From CAYMZZ01 sp047600605 (GTDB taxonomy: Bacteria > Bacteroidota > Bacteroidia > Chitinophagales > Chitinophagaceae): 64,000 bases of DNA. Below, in pieces: positions 7,383 to 16,091 of the stretch; positions within the stretch are counted from its first letter, which is position 1; each line of letters opens with the position of its first letter. Under the pieces are notes generated by a model that saw only the letters and a list, made by a program, of their open reading frames with translations, was not told the DNA's origin and did not search any database. Location: positions 186,001 through 250,000 of the forward strand of contig JASGKK010000003.1 of NCBI GenBank assembly GCA_047600605.1, written 5' to 3'. The position numbers were made by a program, and so were the translations under genes.

Positions 7383-8332
7383 AAAAAATCATCTGCATCG
7401 GCGAAGCATTGATAGATATGATCTGCACCGACAGGGGTGAAAAATTATCAGACGGACAGCATTTTATTAAAAAACCGGGTGGTGCCCCCACCAATGTAGC
7501 TGCAGCCATAGCAGCACTGGGCGGTCGCGTGGATATGCTGGCAAAAGTAGGTGCCGATCCTTTTGGGCAACACCTCAAAGAAGTGCTGGAGTCCTTTGGT
7601 GTAGGTACCCGATGGCTGCTGCAGGACACACATCACTTCACCACTCTTGCCTTTGTATCATTACTGCATGACGGAGAGCGCGATTTTTATTTCAGCCGGG
7701 GCGCAGACGGACAGTTAAGCACATCAGACATTCATGCGCTTGACCTGCAGGAGTATGGCTTTGCTCATTTTGGATCAGCAACCGCTTTTCTGCCGGGGCC
7801 TCTGCAGAAAAGCTATGTGTGGCTGTTGCAGGAAGCCATCCGGCAAAAACTCTTTATCAGCTTTGATCCGAATTATCGTCACCTTCTTTACAAAGAATGC
7901 CAGGATTCTTTTATTGAACAATGCTGGCATTTCCTGCATCACTGTCATTTCTTCAAATTGAGCGATGAGGAAGCATTACTGATAACCAGATGTACAAATC
8001 TGGAAGAAGCCGTCACTCATTTGTTGCAGCAAACCAGTTGTCCTTTTGCAGTTACACTGGGTAGCGAGGGCACACTGCTGGGGTACGGAGGAATCACTTA
8101 TCCTGTAGCCAGCATTCCTATACAGCCTGTGGATACTACCGGAGCAGGCGATGCTTTTGTAGGAGCCGTATTGTATCAGTTACAGCAAGCAGATAACCCC
8201 CTGTTTCAAAACGACAGCCTGGCCTACTGGCAGCAGTTAATAACCCTGGCCAACAGAGCCGGCGCCCGCACCTGTGAGTACCTGGGTGCGATGGAAGCAT
8301 TCAAACATTTAAATAGAACGATTTTTGACTAA
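7379..8332 (+). CDS. PfkB-family carbohydrate kinase (fructokinase-like)
   Basis: Sugar kinase of the ribokinase/PfkB family, 317 aa. N-terminal signature KPGGAPTNVAAAIAALGGRVDMLAKVG with IGEALIDMI at residues 7-15. The C-terminal PfkB signature DTTGAGDAFVGA has the anion hole and catalytic base D258. Family knowledge suggests fructose or a similar ketohexose as substrate. It is translationally coupled to the HD gene and convergent with the trehalase operon (22 nt apart). A kinase acting on sugars released inside the cell would fit the adjacent transporter and trehalase, but this is contextual. Confidence 0.85.
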   Translation: MKKIICIGEALIDMICTDRGEKLSDGQHFIKKPGGAPTNVAAAIAALGGRVDMLAKVGADPFGQHLKEVLESFGVGTRWLLQDTHHFTTLAFVSLLHDGERDFYFSRGADGQLSTSDIHALDLQEYGFAHFGSATAFLPGPLQKSYVWLLQEAIRQKLFISFDPNYRHLLYKECQDSFIEQCWHFLHHCHFFKLSDEEALLITRCTNLEEAVTHLLQQTSCPFAVTLGSEGTLLGYGGITYPVASIPIQPVDTTGAGDAFVGAVLYQLQQADNPLFQNDSLAYWQQLITLANRAGARTCEYLGAMEAFKHLNRTIFD

Positions 8333-8354
8333 TCCACCTCCTGTGCATCTGCTT

Positions 8355-9845
8355 TTATAAACGATACCGGTGTGCCAGGTCAAGATAAACACCATTGGTC
8401 CAGCCAAACCCGTCCTGACCGACATACTCGCCTCCTCCTGCATCCAGGCCTGTGTCTACTACATTGTACTTTTCCATCATTTTGCCACTACGCTGATATA
8501 CTTTGCGGTTGAGCGATATCCAACGGGTGGCTATCTCTCTGGCCAACTCCGTGAATCCATACGTCTCAAGACCCTGTATCGCCATCCATTGAAGCGGGGC
8601 CCATCCGTTTGGAGCATCCCATTGCTGACCGCTTACATGTAATGTGGTAAGGAGGCCACCTGGTTTTAAAAAATTATTGGTCAACTGGCGCGCCACGTGC
8701 ATCGCCTGCTCTGCAGTAGCTATGCGTGCAAATAAAGGAAAGGTTGCCGCCAGCGTACGGCAGGCAGAGCGGCTTTGCGTTACAAAACTGTAATCGAAAT
8801 AAAACTCCTGTTTATCATCCCAGCAATAATGCTGTATAGCGGCTGCTCTTTTTTTTGCCTTTTTCCTGAACTCTATTGCTTTTTCTCTTTGTGCAGTCAT
8901 ATCTGCTCCGTAAGCGATCAGTTGCTCCAGCTCATAAAGCAGACAATTGAGATCGACAGGAATAATATTGGTTGTATTGATGCTGGCAAATGCATCGGGA
9001 TCAATAAACCAACGGCTGCTAAAGTCCCAGCCTGAAGCAGCCCCTGCACGAAGATGCCGGTAGATCAAATGGTCAGGCTGAGAGCTGTGTGCTGCCAGTT
9101 CTATATCCTGCCGGTATGCCTCGGGGCGTGGCGTATCATATATATCCCAATACCGGTTGAGGTATTCTCCACCGGGCATGCGCACAACCTGCAGTGTGGC
9201 TCCCGGGCCTGTCAACGATCCGGCATCACTCATCCACCAGGTATACTCCAGTTCCAACGGTTCGAGATAACCGGGCAGCACTTCTTTTCCTTTCGTCTGC
9301 ATCAACAGCCGGACCATCTGAGCAAAAAACGGGGGTTGTGAGCGACCTAAATAATAAGTACGGTTACCATTGGGTATATATCCGATATGCCGGATGAGGT
9401 AGGCAAAGTTGTCGACCATGTTTTCCAGCATACCTGTTTGTCCCGTCAGGGGTAACCCCAGCATAGTAAAAAAACTATCCCAGTAGTAGGCTTCACCAAA
9501 GCGTCCTCCCGGAACGATATAGGGAAGCGGCAGTTGTATAAGCGAACTGTTTTCGGCAACAGGCAGCCGGGTAAGATGCTCCCAGAGCAATACCAGGTGC
9601 TCTTCAACAGTACGGGCTTTGTGATATATGCAGGAAGAACCAGCAGGCAACGGGGCGTTGAAATACTGGCTGACAAATGCGGCAAGATCAAAACCATCCT
9701 GCCTGCATTGCCGATGATAGGCTTCCACTATGACAGGTAATGGCTGCAAGGGAATACAATCTACAAAGGTCTTGCTATCCGGAAATACGGCCCCCAGCTG
9801 TACATCTTCGAAAAGCGGATGTGCTTCATAAATTGCTGCTGCCAT
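8355..9845 (-). CDS. cytosolic alpha,alpha-trehalase, GH37
   Basis: Hydrolyses trehalose to two glucose; 496 aa. Both GH37 signatures are present: PGGRFGEAYYWDSFF (residues 112-126) and QWDAPNGWAP (408-417). The catalytic acid D lies in SGWDFSSRWF and the base glutamate in MMEKYNVVDTG (near 458). There is no signal peptide (MAAAIYEAHPLFED), so it acts in the cytoplasm like TreF rather than periplasmic TreA. It is the last gene of the LacI-MFS-trehalase operon, 30 nt after the transporter. The context indicates uptake of the intact disaccharide followed by intracellular cleavage. Confidence 0.92.
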   Translation of the reverse strand: MAAAIYEAHPLFEDVQLGAVFPDSKTFVDCIPLQPLPVIVEAYHRQCRQDGFDLAAFVSQYFNAPLPAGSSCIYHKARTVEEHLVLLWEHLTRLPVAENSSLIQLPLPYIVPGGRFGEAYYWDSFFTMLGLPLTGQTGMLENMVDNFAYLIRHIGYIPNGNRTYYLGRSQPPFFAQMVRLLMQTKGKEVLPGYLEPLELEYTWWMSDAGSLTGPGATLQVVRMPGGEYLNRYWDIYDTPRPEAYRQDIELAAHSSQPDHLIYRHLRAGAASGWDFSSRWFIDPDAFASINTTNIIPVDLNCLLYELEQLIAYGADMTAQREKAIEFRKKAKKRAAAIQHYCWDDKQEFYFDYSFVTQSRSACRTLAATFPLFARIATAEQAMHVARQLTNNFLKPGGLLTTLHVSGQQWDAPNGWAPLQWMAIQGLETYGFTELAREIATRWISLNRKVYQRSGKMMEKYNVVDTGLDAGGGEYVGQDGFGWTNGVYLDLAHRYRL

Positions 9846-9875
9846 TGATGCATTGCTTATTGAAGGAATGGATTA

Positions 9876-11123
9876 CTAGTGATGGCCTGCGGCCAACGAC
9901 ACCGTTTCCTCATTCACACTTTTCTGCCGGCTGAAAAAAATGATACACAGAACCAGTATCGCCATTGGCACGAGTGAAAAATAAAATGCTTTTGCTCCTC
10001 CGATACTTTTAAACAGATACCCTACCAGTCTTGATCCCAATGTGCCTCCCACAGCCGAGTATACTACGAGCAGAGATGCCATTGGACTATGCAACGGTTT
10101 TTCTGTGGCACTCAGTACAAATGAATTGATAAGCGGGTATAAGGGAGCCAGGAAAAAACCGATCAGGGGAAATATATACCCAATGAGTGGCACATCTGCC
10201 AGCGAATCGGTACCCAGTGGTTTTACATTACCTGTTTCCGGTAATACCAGTATGACCATGGATGCCGCTCCGGCAAGACAGATCAGCAGTATCCAGGTCC
10301 AGGGTATTTTTTTAACCAGTTGCGAGGCTACATAACGACCCAGCGCTATCGACAGCATCAGGATCACTGCCATATACACACTGGTCCGCTTGCCCAGGTG
10401 TAATACCGTTTCGTTAAAACGGGGCAACCAGCTCATAATCCCCTGCTCCGTCATTACATACATAAAGGCCGCAATAATGAATACAAATACAAGAGGACGA
10501 CGATGCAGCAGCAGCATCTGGAAAAAATCATTTTTAAAACTGGTGCCCGGCTTTGCATACTGCAAATTGAACCTGGTACCAAGCAGCAGCAGGAATGAAA
10601 GGGCAATAAGGCCTGCCAGTAATAAGTATATACGTAACCAGGCGTTGGGGTCTGTATCGCTGTAAAACAGGGGGAAAATAATATATCCGGCTGCTATACC
10701 AATCATGAAAAAGCTTTCAATCGCACTCAGCAGGCTTTTGTGCTGGCTGTCTGTGGAAGTGACCAGGCCAATCAGCGTATAGACGGACACTTTTACCACG
10801 GCAAAAGAAATGCCCACGCAGGCAAACAGCAGTTGAACTGAGGCAAAGGAATTACCAAAGTACATAGTCAGGCAACCGGCAAATACCAGTGCCAGCGCAA
10901 TCAGCATGCCCCGTTTATATCCGAGACGTGGTAAGAAAGCACCAATCACAAATGATACTGCGGCTATTGACAGGTCTTTGAATGCCTCCAGCGAACTGGC
11001 TTCCAGTTCATCGACATGATAGGTATTGATGGATTGCTGAATAAGTATGCCTACACTGTTAAGCAGGATGGCAAATACGAAGTAATTAATAAAAAGCGCC
11101 AGCTTAATCCGGAAATTTGACAT
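9876..11123 (-). CDS. MFS sugar transporter
   Basis: Twelve-helix major facilitator, 415 aa. The frame can begin at a TTG (11129), but the ATG at 11123 (MSNFRIKLALFINYF) is preferred, because SusC genes elsewhere in the window share the same sequence context around their ATG. Hydrophobic helices run through the whole length (e.g. FINYFVFAILLNSVGIL, YIFPLIGFFLAP). It resembles the FucP/glucose-galactose group of the MFS. Placed between the LacI regulator (50 nt) and trehalase (30 nt), it most likely imports trehalose or a related disaccharide. Substrate is inferred from neighbours only. Confidence 0.85.
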   Translation of the reverse strand: MSNFRIKLALFINYFVFAILLNSVGILIQQSINTYHVDELEASSLEAFKDLSIAAVSFVIGAFLPRLGYKRGMLIALALVFAGCLTMYFGNSFASVQLLFACVGISFAVVKVSVYTLIGLVTSTDSQHKSLLSAIESFFMIGIAAGYIIFPLFYSDTDPNAWLRIYLLLAGLIALSFLLLLGTRFNLQYAKPGTSFKNDFFQMLLLHRRPLVFVFIIAAFMYVMTEQGIMSWLPRFNETVLHLGKRTSVYMAVILMLSIALGRYVASQLVKKIPWTWILLICLAGAASMVILVLPETGNVKPLGTDSLADVPLIGYIFPLIGFFLAPLYPLINSFVLSATEKPLHSPMASLLVVYSAVGGTLGSRLVGYLFKSIGGAKAFYFSLVPMAILVLCIIFFSRQKSVNEETVSLAAGHH

Positions 11124-11125
11124 AG

Positions 11126-11135
11126 GCAATCGTTT
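11126..11135 (-). promoter_or_regulatory. GCAATCGTTT motif at the MFS start codon
   Basis: GCAATCGTTT on the plus strand (AAACGATTGC toward the gene) sits immediately upstream of the transporter ATG. It matches half of a LacI-family operator with a central CG and recurs at other sugar genes in this window. Confidence 0.4.
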
Positions 11136-11173
11136 TGATGGCAGGGATTAAAAACGCTTCGCCATGATCTGCT

Positions 11174-12166
11174 CTATAAGGAACCGCCAGGTACCAGCAC
11201 AGCATCCAGTGTCACCTCACGGGGTGTCGTATTATTGACCAGACAGGACAACATCTGAGAGAAGGCCAGTTTGCCCAGTTTGAAGCCACTTGTTTCCACA
11301 TAGGTGATCCTGGGTTTATACAGTGTGGGGATCAACCCATTACTGATACTGATGACCCCAATATCTTCCGGCACACGCAGATTGAGTTCGTGAATAGCAT
11401 ACATAACGCCGATCAGGATCAGATCGCCCATGCAAAAAACAACATCATACTTTCCTTTTTCCTTCAATGCTTCCAGTGCTACTTTTCTGGACTCTACAAT
11501 ACCTTCCGGATAATCAATGTCAACAACAGTATCGGGAGATTGACTGGCAAAGGTTTCTTTGAACGATGCACAACGCATTTTCGTAATACTGAGGTGCGGA
11601 TGCCCAAAAAGTCCCAATACGCTTTTTTTCTTTTTCTCAATAATCGCATTGGCGGCAATCGCTGCGGCAGTACTATCGGCCTGGCAAACTTTATTGTACC
11701 CTTCTGCTTCGGGTACACGGTCAAAGAAGACAATAGGAACATCCATCTCGCGCAGTTTGCGGAAGGGGGTCATGTCTTCTATTTCTGTGGAAATAGAGAC
11801 AAAAAGCCCCATGATCATACGTTTACGAAACAGTTGCAGATTGGCCATTTCGATCTGCAACTGATCGCGCGATTGCATGATCAGGAGTGAGTAGCCATGC
11901 AAACGCGCTTCTTCTTCTACTGCGGCAATAAAGGAATCGTAGAAAAAATTATCAACCGAAGGTACCAGGATGCCCAATACATTACTTTGCCTCGTACGAA
12001 GCTGTACTGCATTGTTGTTAGGTTCGTATTCCAGCGCTTCGGCCAGTTCTTTTACTTTTCTTTTGGTGGAGTCGGCAATATCAGGGTGGTCTTTGAGTGC
12101 TCTGGACACAGTGGAAACACTTATCCCCAGAACAGTGGATAATTCTTTGAGAGTACTTTGTTGCAT
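11174..12166 (-). CDS. LacI/GalR-family transcriptional regulator
   Basis: 330 aa. The N-terminal LacI helix-turn-helix (residues 4-50) reads STLKELSTVLGISVSTVSRALKDHPDIADSTKRKV, followed by a hinge and a periplasmic-binding-protein-like effector domain (NVLGILVPSVDNFFYDSF, PIVFFDRVPEAEGYNKV, VFCMGDLILIGVMYA). It is the first gene of an operon with a sugar transporter and trehalase, so it probably responds to trehalose or a derivative and controls this operon. A GCAATCGTAT motif at 12201-12210 upstream of the start is a possible autoregulatory half-site. Confidence 0.92.
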   Translation of the reverse strand: MQQSTLKELSTVLGISVSTVSRALKDHPDIADSTKRKVKELAEALEYEPNNNAVQLRTRQSNVLGILVPSVDNFFYDSFIAAVEEEARLHGYSLLIMQSRDQLQIEMANLQLFRKRMIMGLFVSISTEIEDMTPFRKLREMDVPIVFFDRVPEAEGYNKVCQADSTAAAIAANAIIEKKKKSVLGLFGHPHLSITKMRCASFKETFASQSPDTVVDIDYPEGIVESRKVALEALKEKGKYDVVFCMGDLILIGVMYAIHELNLRVPEDIGVISISNGLIPTLYKPRITYVETSGFKLGKLAFSQMLSCLVNNTTPREVTLDAVLVPGGSL

Positions 12167-12200
12167 AATTACCCCCGTCGTTTAGTTTGATACCAAATAA

Positions 12201-12210
12201 GCAATCGTAT
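12201..12210 (-). promoter_or_regulatory. GCAATCGTAT motif upstream of the LacI gene
   Basis: A variant of the CG-centred motif also seen at 11126, 42383 and 46183, here 35 nt upstream of the regulator start codon. It is compatible with autoregulation. Confidence 0.35.
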
Positions 12211-12290
12211 CACAATATAAAAAAAATATGCGCACCAGTCCAGTGGTTTTCACCTGACTTTGGTTCGCATATGATCTTTACTGATAAACG

Positions 12291-13433
12291 CTATTGATAA
12301 CGGCTGCTGGCGGGTTGAAAACTGCGCCAGCTATGCCAGAACTCCTGATAGGCGGAGAGAGGTCTTAATGAAGGTATACTATCAATTGATGTGCCGTCTA
12401 TACGAAATCGTGTGTTGTTCTGATACAGCGTATCGCCGGAAAGCCTAAAAAACAAATCCTTTTGTGGTCTTTCCAGCGCAAAAAAACTTTTTCCATCGCC
12501 AGCCAGCGCCAGCAGTAATGGTTGTCCGCCCAGGGTATCCTGAATAAGCCGTTCCTGTTTCAACCTGTTCCAGTCATAGGCACGCCGGCTTTCTCCGGTA
12601 CTTATTCCGATCACCCACGATTTATCATTCCACGAAAGACTATCAGAGCCGGTCAGTGATTTGCGGCTGCTGCCATTTTCGTAATTGAATGTACTGTCAT
12701 AGTGTGATACAAATGCCGGATCCGGCTGCATGATCAGTGATCCGGGATTGAGTTGCAGCCATTGCCGCAAAGTGGTTTGTGTACTAAAGAGCTCTTTTAG
12801 TTTAGTGCCTTTTAATTTACCAGCCACCGCCTCTCCTGTTGCCTGGCGCCACCAGCTATGTGTTTCTTCATCTTCGAGCATGGCATTGAAATGATCCATT
12901 CCAACCAGTCTGAAACGGGTGGGTTTTCCGTTTACAACCGGTTCAAAGATGCGCCCTGTGCGGCACACGGTGCAATAAGTTACCAATATAGGTTGCCCGT
13001 TGATACGATCCTGTACCTGGTGATGATAGCCAATAAACTGAATAGGATATGCTTTTGCCACATCGCCGATACGGATGCCAACCACCAGCCGGTTTGTATC
13101 CACCTGGCTGGATACGGCATTGGCCATGGCCAGTGTGCGTGGCTGACGAAACATCTGATCGGCGGCCATTACGAAGTTGGCAAAATAGACGATTGCCGCC
13201 AGTAACAATATGGGGAAGATCAGCAGCCATTTTCTGCGCCATTGCGAACGAAGCAGGCCTGCAATCATTATTATGCCAAAGACAGCCCTGAAAACCCAGC
13301 GCCAGGTATACAGAAAGTACGCAAGTGGCAAACTGTTCATACGCTGACTGCCCGGCATGGGCATAATAAAATATACATTGGCCACTTCAAACAACAGTAG
13401 ACCCAGCCAGCCGATCCAGAACATTTTTTTCAT
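12291..13433 (-). CDS. DUF3179 domain membrane protein
   Basis: 380 aa. Three hydrophobic segments at the N-terminus (about 5-20, 35-62, 68-92) precede a soluble DUF3179 domain. The domain contains VGIRIGDVAKAYPIQ, the cysteine pair in VTYCTVCRTGRIF, and MLEDEETHSWWRQATGEAVAGKL, all typical of the family. Function of DUF3179 is not established. The soluble part is probably on the periplasmic side, where the CxxC pair could be redox-active or metal-binding (inference). It lies 165 nt downstream of the TonB-dependent receptor on the same strand and may belong to that accessory block. Confidence 0.85.
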   Translation of the reverse strand: MKKMFWIGWLGLLLFEVANVYFIMPMPGSQRMNSLPLAYFLYTWRWVFRAVFGIIMIAGLLRSQWRRKWLLIFPILLLAAIVYFANFVMAADQMFRQPRTLAMANAVSSQVDTNRLVVGIRIGDVAKAYPIQFIGYHHQVQDRINGQPILVTYCTVCRTGRIFEPVVNGKPTRFRLVGMDHFNAMLEDEETHSWWRQATGEAVAGKLKGTKLKELFSTQTTLRQWLQLNPGSLIMQPDPAFVSHYDSTFNYENGSSRKSLTGSDSLSWNDKSWVIGISTGESRRAYDWNRLKQERLIQDTLGGQPLLLALAGDGKSFFALERPQKDLFFRLSGDTLYQNNTRFRIDGTSIDSIPSLRPLSAYQEFWHSWRSFQPASSRYQ

Positions 13434-13598
13434 GGAATCCGTTTAGTTTAGACAAATAAAGCTCCATCAGCCATTCCCGTATACAGGTATCATCTTCCTG
13501 TTATCCGTAATGGTTTTACCATCTTTATTTATTTCCTGACAGGTACATATGAACGCCTGCTTACCGATCGTAACTTGAACTGAGGTAGCCCAATCATA

Positions 13599-15782
13599 TT
13601 ATAACCGTACTACAAAAGATACACTTCCATTACGTCCATCTGAGGGCCAGATACCAGGTCCGGGATAAAAAGTAGGACGCTTGGTAAAATACTGCTCATT
13701 GAGCAGGTTATTGATATTGGCCCTTACCTCCAGGTTGCCCGAAATGCGATAGGAAGCATTTGCATCAAGCAATCCATATGAAGGCACAAAACCCACGGCT
13801 CCCGTGGTCTTCAACGGTTCTTTTGTATTCAACGCATCGGCGTATGAACTGGCGGTAAAACTGTATAGCAGCGAAAAACTGGCTTTGCGGTAACGAACAG
13901 ACGCTCCATTGCGCGTGATGAGAGCCGGAGCAGACTCTACCTTATTGCCGCTTACATCTACATTATTATTCCCTGATTTTACAAATGCATCCCGGTAACG
14001 TGCATCAGTGATTGCAGTAGAGCTAAACAGGGTAAGCCCCATTTTACCGGACAACATAAAATCTGCCTGCACAAAAATCTCGAGCCCTTTGGTAAATGAA
14101 TTGCCGATATTGGTGCGGTAGGTGTAGAAGTTACCCAGATTATCGGTCTCGGCCAGCGTACCAAAACGGTTATGATAGCCGAGTATAAACGCATTTACAT
14201 CCCAACGCAGGAAGCGCCAGCTGCCCCGGAATCCCAGTTCTGCATTGTATCCTTTCGCATCCTTGATATCCGGATCTACTTTTTCATATAGTGAACCCGG
14301 AATCAGATCCTTGAACAGCATGGGATGATATGCCTGTGACCAACCTCCATAAAATTCGCCGGCGCTATTTAACCGGTAAGCAAAATTGACGCCCAGCAGA
14401 GGAAAGCGATGACGGATGCTAACCGGCAATTCATTGGCTGGATAATATACAATAGTGCCACTCATATCGGTTTTACCCGATTCTACCCTTGCGCCAGCAT
14501 TTATGCTCAAACGTGAGGTGATCTCAAATTTGTTTTCGGCAAAAAAAGCAATATTGCTGGTACGCAAATGCACGTCTCTGCCCCACACGGGATCTACCAG
14601 TGTAAGATCGTATTCGGTACCAGCCGTGCCCTTGCCCAATTGTGTGCGGTGCAGATCATTGTTCATATACTGCAATCCCGCTACCAGTGTATGTGTACGG
14701 GCGCCGGTTTTATACTCCTGCAATAGCCGCAGCTCATTGGTATAACTGTTGAACCGGTCAATATCCACCTGCCGGTTGTTGTACTGCATGGTAGCGGCAT
14801 TGATGGTATCCATTACATTGGTAGGTTTATCATACTGTACACTATTACGTTTGCCCAGTACTGCAGAACTCATCAGTTGTATGCGGGTGGCGTCTGCCAG
14901 TTGCCAGTTGATAGTAAGGGAGGGCACATGAATATCGGGACTGAAATAATTACGCGAGCGGGTAGCCTGCCGGGGATTCTCATTAAACATGCTATCTGTC
15001 AACGCACCGGGTATGCGATACAGGTATTTGGACCGCGACCAATCCAGTCTGATAGACAAACGTGGAGAGGCCTCATAGGTCAGCGTCACAGATTGTGCTT
15101 CCGACTCTGTTCGTTCATTATCCCGGTAACCATTTCTTGATTTACGATGCATGTATGCGTAATACCGGAATTTGCCCGACTTGCCTCCGATGGCATTGTA
15201 GGTGCTTAACAGATTAAAGCTTCCCAGGGTATTGATACTTTCAAATGAAAAAGGGCGGGTCGTATCTCCCTGTTTGGAAATATAATTGAGCATGCCGCCA
15301 AACTGTGCACCATATTGAAGTGATCCGGTGCCCCGCACCAGCTCAATGCGGGCAATACTTTCCATGGGCATGCTGTAATGACTGGCAGGGTAACCATACA
15401 TGTCTGAGTTGGTCAGCGCACCGTCTTTGCGGATATTGAATTCCCATCCACGATGCGGGTCAAGCCCGCGTGCCGCAATATTTACCTGATTGCCTGCTCC
15501 ATCCATATCGTACACAAACACACCGGGTATTTTGGCAAACAGCTGCCGGCCTGTTTTGTTGGTAAGATCGGCCGGACTTTGGGCCAGGTCAATGACTTCC
15601 GTTTTTTTACCTGAAAAAATAAAAGTACCCTGGATAGCCGGCAATGGTTTAATAATATTCTGATTAAGATAGGCTGTTATTACTACGCTGTCGAGTGATT
15701 TGGTTTTACCGAGTGTATCCTGCTGTGCTACGAGCAGCATGGGTAAAAGAACAAAGCCTGCTCCTAAAATTTTTCTCCTCAT
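13599..15782 (-). CDS. TonB-dependent outer-membrane receptor (FecA-like)
   Basis: 727 aa. Signal peptide MRRKILGAGFVLLPMLLVAQ; TonB-box-like SLDSVVITAY follows. The plug domain has GRQLFAKIPGVFVYDMDG, NIAARGLDPHRGWEFNIRKDG and ELVRGTGSLQYGAQFGGMLNYI, and the rest is a 22-strand barrel ending in SVSFVVRL. The plug wording resembles ferric-citrate-type receptors, but it lacks an N-terminal signalling extension and no sigma/anti-sigma pair is adjacent. The ligand is unknown. The start codon lies 20 nt after the last of three hairpin/T-tract repeats, suggesting attenuation control. Upstream is a haloperoxidase-like lipoprotein. Confidence 0.9.
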   Translation of the reverse strand: MRRKILGAGFVLLPMLLVAQQDTLGKTKSLDSVVITAYLNQNIIKPLPAIQGTFIFSGKKTEVIDLAQSPADLTNKTGRQLFAKIPGVFVYDMDGAGNQVNIAARGLDPHRGWEFNIRKDGALTNSDMYGYPASHYSMPMESIARIELVRGTGSLQYGAQFGGMLNYISKQGDTTRPFSFESINTLGSFNLLSTYNAIGGKSGKFRYYAYMHRKSRNGYRDNERTESEAQSVTLTYEASPRLSIRLDWSRSKYLYRIPGALTDSMFNENPRQATRSRNYFSPDIHVPSLTINWQLADATRIQLMSSAVLGKRNSVQYDKPTNVMDTINAATMQYNNRQVDIDRFNSYTNELRLLQEYKTGARTHTLVAGLQYMNNDLHRTQLGKGTAGTEYDLTLVDPVWGRDVHLRTSNIAFFAENKFEITSRLSINAGARVESGKTDMSGTIVYYPANELPVSIRHRFPLLGVNFAYRLNSAGEFYGGWSQAYHPMLFKDLIPGSLYEKVDPDIKDAKGYNAELGFRGSWRFLRWDVNAFILGYHNRFGTLAETDNLGNFYTYRTNIGNSFTKGLEIFVQADFMLSGKMGLTLFSSTAITDARYRDAFVKSGNNNVDVSGNKVESAPALITRNGASVRYRKASFSLLYSFTASSYADALNTKEPLKTTGAVGFVPSYGLLDANASYRISGNLEVRANINNLLNEQYFTKRPTFYPGPGIWPSDGRNGSVSFVVRL

Positions 15783-15796
15783 AACTAAAAGATTAA

Positions 15797-16070
15797 AAAG
15801 AGGCGTCCGTAAAGAATTACAACGCCGTAAATCGAATGCTTATATTGTATCAAACTTATATGACCCGTATAGCACTGAAGCTATAACGGAGGATTTTTCG
15901 GTTTTAAAAAAGGGCGTCCGTAAAGAATTACAACGCCGTAAAATCGAATGCTTATATTGTATCAAACTCTTATGCAAATCCCGCAGTACTGATACGGCAG
16001 CGATTAAATGTTTTACAGTTTTTAAAAGAGGGCGTCTGTAAGGAATTACAACGCCGTGACGAATGCTTAT
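15797..16070 (-). repeat. three-copy structured repeat array upstream of the TonB receptor
   Basis: This fills the 309-nt gap without a gene between the haloperoxidase-like gene and the receptor. A unit of about 55-60 nt occurs three times, with hairpins at 15802-15826, 15913-15937 and 16031-16055. Each hairpin has outer arms GGCGT/ACGCC and inner arms GTAA/TTAC around a 4-nt loop. Read on the minus strand each hairpin is followed by a T-rich tract (CTCTTTTT, CTTTTTT, CTCTTTT), so each looks like an intrinsic terminator. Differences among copies fall in the loop and bulge, not the stems. The shared flank ATAAGCATTCG precedes each hairpin. A different hairpin (CCGTATAGC / GCTATAACGG, 15865-15889) lies between copies 1 and 2. 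Confidence 0.8.
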
Positions 16071-16091
16071 TGAAATAACCGATTTACAATT

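Noticed and set aside
15797..16070. Possible CRISPR array (three spaced repeats)
   Set aside because: Only three units, unit length about 55-60 nt with imperfect copies, spacers of unequal content that themselves form hairpins, and no cas genes nearby. Terminator-like hairpins explain it better.
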